DNA of 6,935 bases from positions 1 through 6,935 of the forward strand of contig JAGPDJ010000126.1 in assembly GCA_018057635.1 (NCBI GenBank), written 5' to 3'. This DNA comes from Ferruginibacter sp. (GTDB lineage Bacteria; Bacteroidota; Bacteroidia; Chitinophagales; Chitinophagaceae). Under the pieces are notes generated by a model. It had not been told where the DNA came from and ran no database searches. It was given only the letters and a program-made list of their open reading frames with translations. The translations under genes were made by a program, and so were the position numbers. Shown in pieces: positions 4,724-6,935 of the stretch (the first letter of the stretch is position 1; each line of letters starts with the position of its first letter).

Positions 4724-6935
4724 ATGAAATATTTACTTAGCCTGTTTATTATTTTATTTTCACTTATTAGCCGGGGCCAAAATATTTACTTCCTGCCAGA
4801 TAATTTTTCGGCTGAATACAAATACGCTGAATCGATCAATAAACTGGCTAAAGAACTGATTCCCCGATATTCCCAACATGATAAAGCCGAATATTATAAC
4901 GGGTTATTCCGTTTTTATTTTGCATCTGAAAATTATCCATCAGTTATAGAATCGCTGGACAGCTTTGATATTCATTCAAAAACGGAGAAGCGCTATTACA
5001 AAGTATCCGGGTTTCATTACCGCATACACAGCATGGCCATGGTTTCACTGCAAAATGACCCTTCAAAAGAATATGACAAAGAGTTTGAAATTCATTTCAA
5101 AACGGTTTACGCTGCATTACCAGAAGCTGGGAAAGAACAGGTGAAATCAATATATGAAAATGCAGATGCAGATAAAGAGAAAGCTGAATTCATTGACCTG
5201 GCAAATAAATATCAAACTGCAGGAAATGACAGCATTTCAGTTGAAAACGCTGTTGAACTTGTTAAGCAATGGAATTACTGGCAGGTTTACAGCAAAACAG
5301 TCAGGCTAGCAAAAAAACAAATCGGGGCATTTGACATTATTGAAGCAAAAAATAAAAAAAACAGGCTCATGGGCTTTGAAGAAGGGGCTATACCATTACC
5401 AAATCAAAAAACTTATATACAAAATGTTACACTAATTGATGTTGAAAATCAAAAACTGGTACAAAATGCTACAGTTGGCATTACAGGTTCAATGATAACT
5501 TCCATCAGCACAAAAACAAAGACTACCATCCCTTCAGATGCAACAGTGATAGACGGAACAGGAAAATTCCTGATACCCGGACTAACGGATGCGCATATAC
5601 ATTTTTTCCAAAGCGGAGGATTATATACCAGGCCAGATGCCATCGATCTCCGCAAACATATGCCCTATGAAAAAGAAATTGAATGGACACACCGCAACAT
5701 GAATGATGCATTAAAACGTTACATCCGCAATGGCATAACCAGCGTGATTGATGTAGGTGCCACCAGGAATTTTTTACAGTTAAGAGATAAATTCAAAGGA
5801 AAAAGTTACGCCCCGGCTATTTATATGACCGGGCCTTTATTAACTTCTTACGAACCGGCTGCATTTAAAAATCTTGGAAATGATGAACCCTTTAATTTAG
5901 TAACCAATGAAGAAGAAGGCAGAAAAATGGTTCAGGATCAATTGCCTTACAAACCTGATTTTATTAAAATCTGGTATATAGCGCTCGGAAATAATAAAGA
6001 AGAAGCCGCCAGGAAATTTTTACCAACTGCCAGGGCAATTATAGATGAAGCTCATAAAAACAACCTCAAAGTTGCTGTTCATGCAACAGAAAGAATAACC
6101 GCACAACTTGCCATTGAAGCAGGCTGTGATTTTTTAGTGCACAGTGTGGAAGATGAAATCATTTCAGATGAATTATTGAAACTGATGAAATCAAAAAATA
6201 TTATTCTTTGCCCAACACTGGTTGTACACGACGGCTATAACAAAACCTTTGGGCAGGAACTTGATTTTACAGCAAGCGAGTTACGCCAGGCTAACCCGAA
6301 ACAATTAGGCACACTTTACGATCTCAAACACCTGCCGGATAATTTATTGATCAACTCCTATAAAAACGCCATAAAAAACAATAAGGCCAGCAATGCAAAA
6401 GAGGATTCTATATGCCTGGTTAACCTTAAAAAGATGATAGATGCCGGCATCCGCATTGCAGCAGGAACCGATGCAGGCAATATTGGCACCATGCATGCTG
6501 CTTCTTATATTGCTGAATTAAATGCAATGAAAAAAGCCGGTATCAGTAACTGGCAGGTTTTACAAACAGCAACGATCAACCCATCTTTTATTCTGGGAAA
6601 AGAAAAAGAAACCGGCAGTATATCCGTTGGAAAGAAAGCAGATATGGTTTTATTAAATGCCAACCCGGTTGACAAACTGGAAAACCTGGAAAAGGTAAAT
6701 TTAGTATTCAATAAAGGCCATATTATCAGTCCGGATACATTGATTAAAGAAACACCTTTAGCATTGGTACAAAGGCAACTGAATGCATATAATGACCGCG
6801 ACCTGGAGGCATTCCTGGAACCTTATGCAGATGACGTGGAATTATATGAATTTCCATCTAAACTGGTTACAAAAGGTAAAGAACAGATGAGAAAAGATTA
6901 TGCATTTTTTAAAACAGTAACCAACCTTCATTGCG
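4724..6935 (+). CDS. Exported amidohydrolase with C-terminal SnoaL/NTF2-like domain (3' partial)
   Basis: The frame is open from the ATG at 4724 to the window edge: 737 codons without a stop, so the 3' end is missing. Residues 1-19 form a signal peptide (MKYLLSLFIILFSLISRGQ), placing the protein in the periplasm or at the cell surface. Residues about 25-225 are a mostly helical region I do not recognise. From about 230 comes a metal-dependent amidohydrolase of the imidazolonepropionase/prolidase-like group. It has a beta-sandwich start (VIDGTGKFLIPGLTDAHIHF), metal ligands H291 and H293, K415 in DFIKIW as the likely carbamylated bridging lysine, H453, H473 and D583 in GTDAG, and it returns to the sandwich at SVGKKADMVLLNANP (634-648). 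All expected ligands are present, so it should be active, but the substrate is not readable. From about 680, LVQRQLNAYNDRDLEAFLEP begins a SnoaL/NTF2-like fold, cut off after about 57 residues. The start is supported by the signal peptide. Confidence 0.92.
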   Translation, partial: MKYLLSLFIILFSLISRGQNIYFLPDNFSAEYKYAESINKLAKELIPRYSQHDKAEYYNGLFRFYFASENYPSVIESLDSFDIHSKTEKRYYKVSGFHYRIHSMAMVSLQNDPSKEYDKEFEIHFKTVYAALPEAGKEQVKSIYENADADKEKAEFIDLANKYQTAGNDSISVENAVELVKQWNYWQVYSKTVRLAKKQIGAFDIIEAKNKKNRLMGFEEGAIPLPNQKTYIQNVTLIDVENQKLVQNATVGITGSMITSISTKTKTTIPSDATVIDGTGKFLIPGLTDAHIHFFQSGGLYTRPDAIDLRKHMPYEKEIEWTHRNMNDALKRYIRNGITSVIDVGATRNFLQLRDKFKGKSYAPAIYMTGPLLTSYEPAAFKNLGNDEPFNLVTNEEEGRKMVQDQLPYKPDFIKIWYIALGNNKEEAARKFLPTARAIIDEAHKNNLKVAVHATERITAQLAIEAGCDFLVHSVEDEIISDELLKLMKSKNIILCPTLVVHDGYNKTFGQELDFTASELRQANPKQLGTLYDLKHLPDNLLINSYKNAIKNNKASNAKEDSICLVNLKKMIDAGIRIAAGTDAGNIGTMHAASYIAELNAMKKAGISNWQVLQTATINPSFILGKEKETGSISVGKKADMVLLNANPVDKLENLEKVNLVFNKGHIISPDTLIKETPLALVQRQLNAYNDRDLEAFLEPYADDVELYEFPSKLVTKGKEQMRKDYAFFKTVTNLHC

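Noticed and set aside
5449..5711. Two overlapping short minus-strand frames within the amidohydrolase
   Set aside because: They are antisense to the metal-binding part of a conserved enzyme and show no independent coding evidence.

Overview
The window reads as a moderately AT-rich chromosomal segment of a Bacteroidota bacterium, most likely from the Chitinophagaceae or a near relative. The grounds are: no Shine-Dalgarno motifs before the starts, promoter-like elements of the Bacteroidota form TTTG / TAnnTTTG, a TPR-containing histidine kinase of the type common in that phylum, and an SDR-type L-threonine dehydrogenase of the kind found there. The assignment is inferred from style and family resemblance, not from a search.

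Layout. Positions 1-211 hold no gene but carry a structured intergenic repeat: two imperfect direct copies starting ACCGCAGAGA, 56 bp apart, the second forming a large nested inverted repeat. A TAnnTTTG-like element lies between this repeat and dapB (212-931, + strand), the DapB reductase of the diaminopimelate/lysine pathway. After a 31-bp gap come a TPR-sensor histidine kinase (963-2882, +) and, after 53 bp, its likely partner, a NarL/LuxR-type response regulator (2936-3577, +). A 65-bp gap with short TTTAG repeats separates this group from a convergent gene (3643-4593, - strand) for an SDR-family L-threonine 3-dehydrogenase. A 130-bp divergent intergenic region (4594-4723) carries a good promoter for the dehydrogenase, a weaker one for the next gene, and a dyad touching both. 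The last gene (4724 to beyond the right edge, +) encodes an exported amidohydrolase with an extra N-terminal region and the beginning of a C-terminal SnoaL/NTF2-like domain; it has no stop codon inside the window.

How the genes work together. The kinase and regulator form a clear two-component pair: a predicted periplasmic TPR sensor, one membrane segment, a cytoplasmic HisKA_3/HATPase core, and a DNA-binding regulator. Their target genes and signal cannot be read from the sequence. dapB may be co-transcribed with them because the gap is short and has no evident promoter, but a functional link is not shown. The dehydrogenase and amidohydrolase are divergently transcribed and could share regulation through the region between them. 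No mobile element, CRISPR array, tRNA or rRNA was recognised. Most of the window is ordinary core and signalling content; the points most worth checking are the upstream repeat, the amidohydrolase-NTF2 fusion and the divergent promoter dyad.
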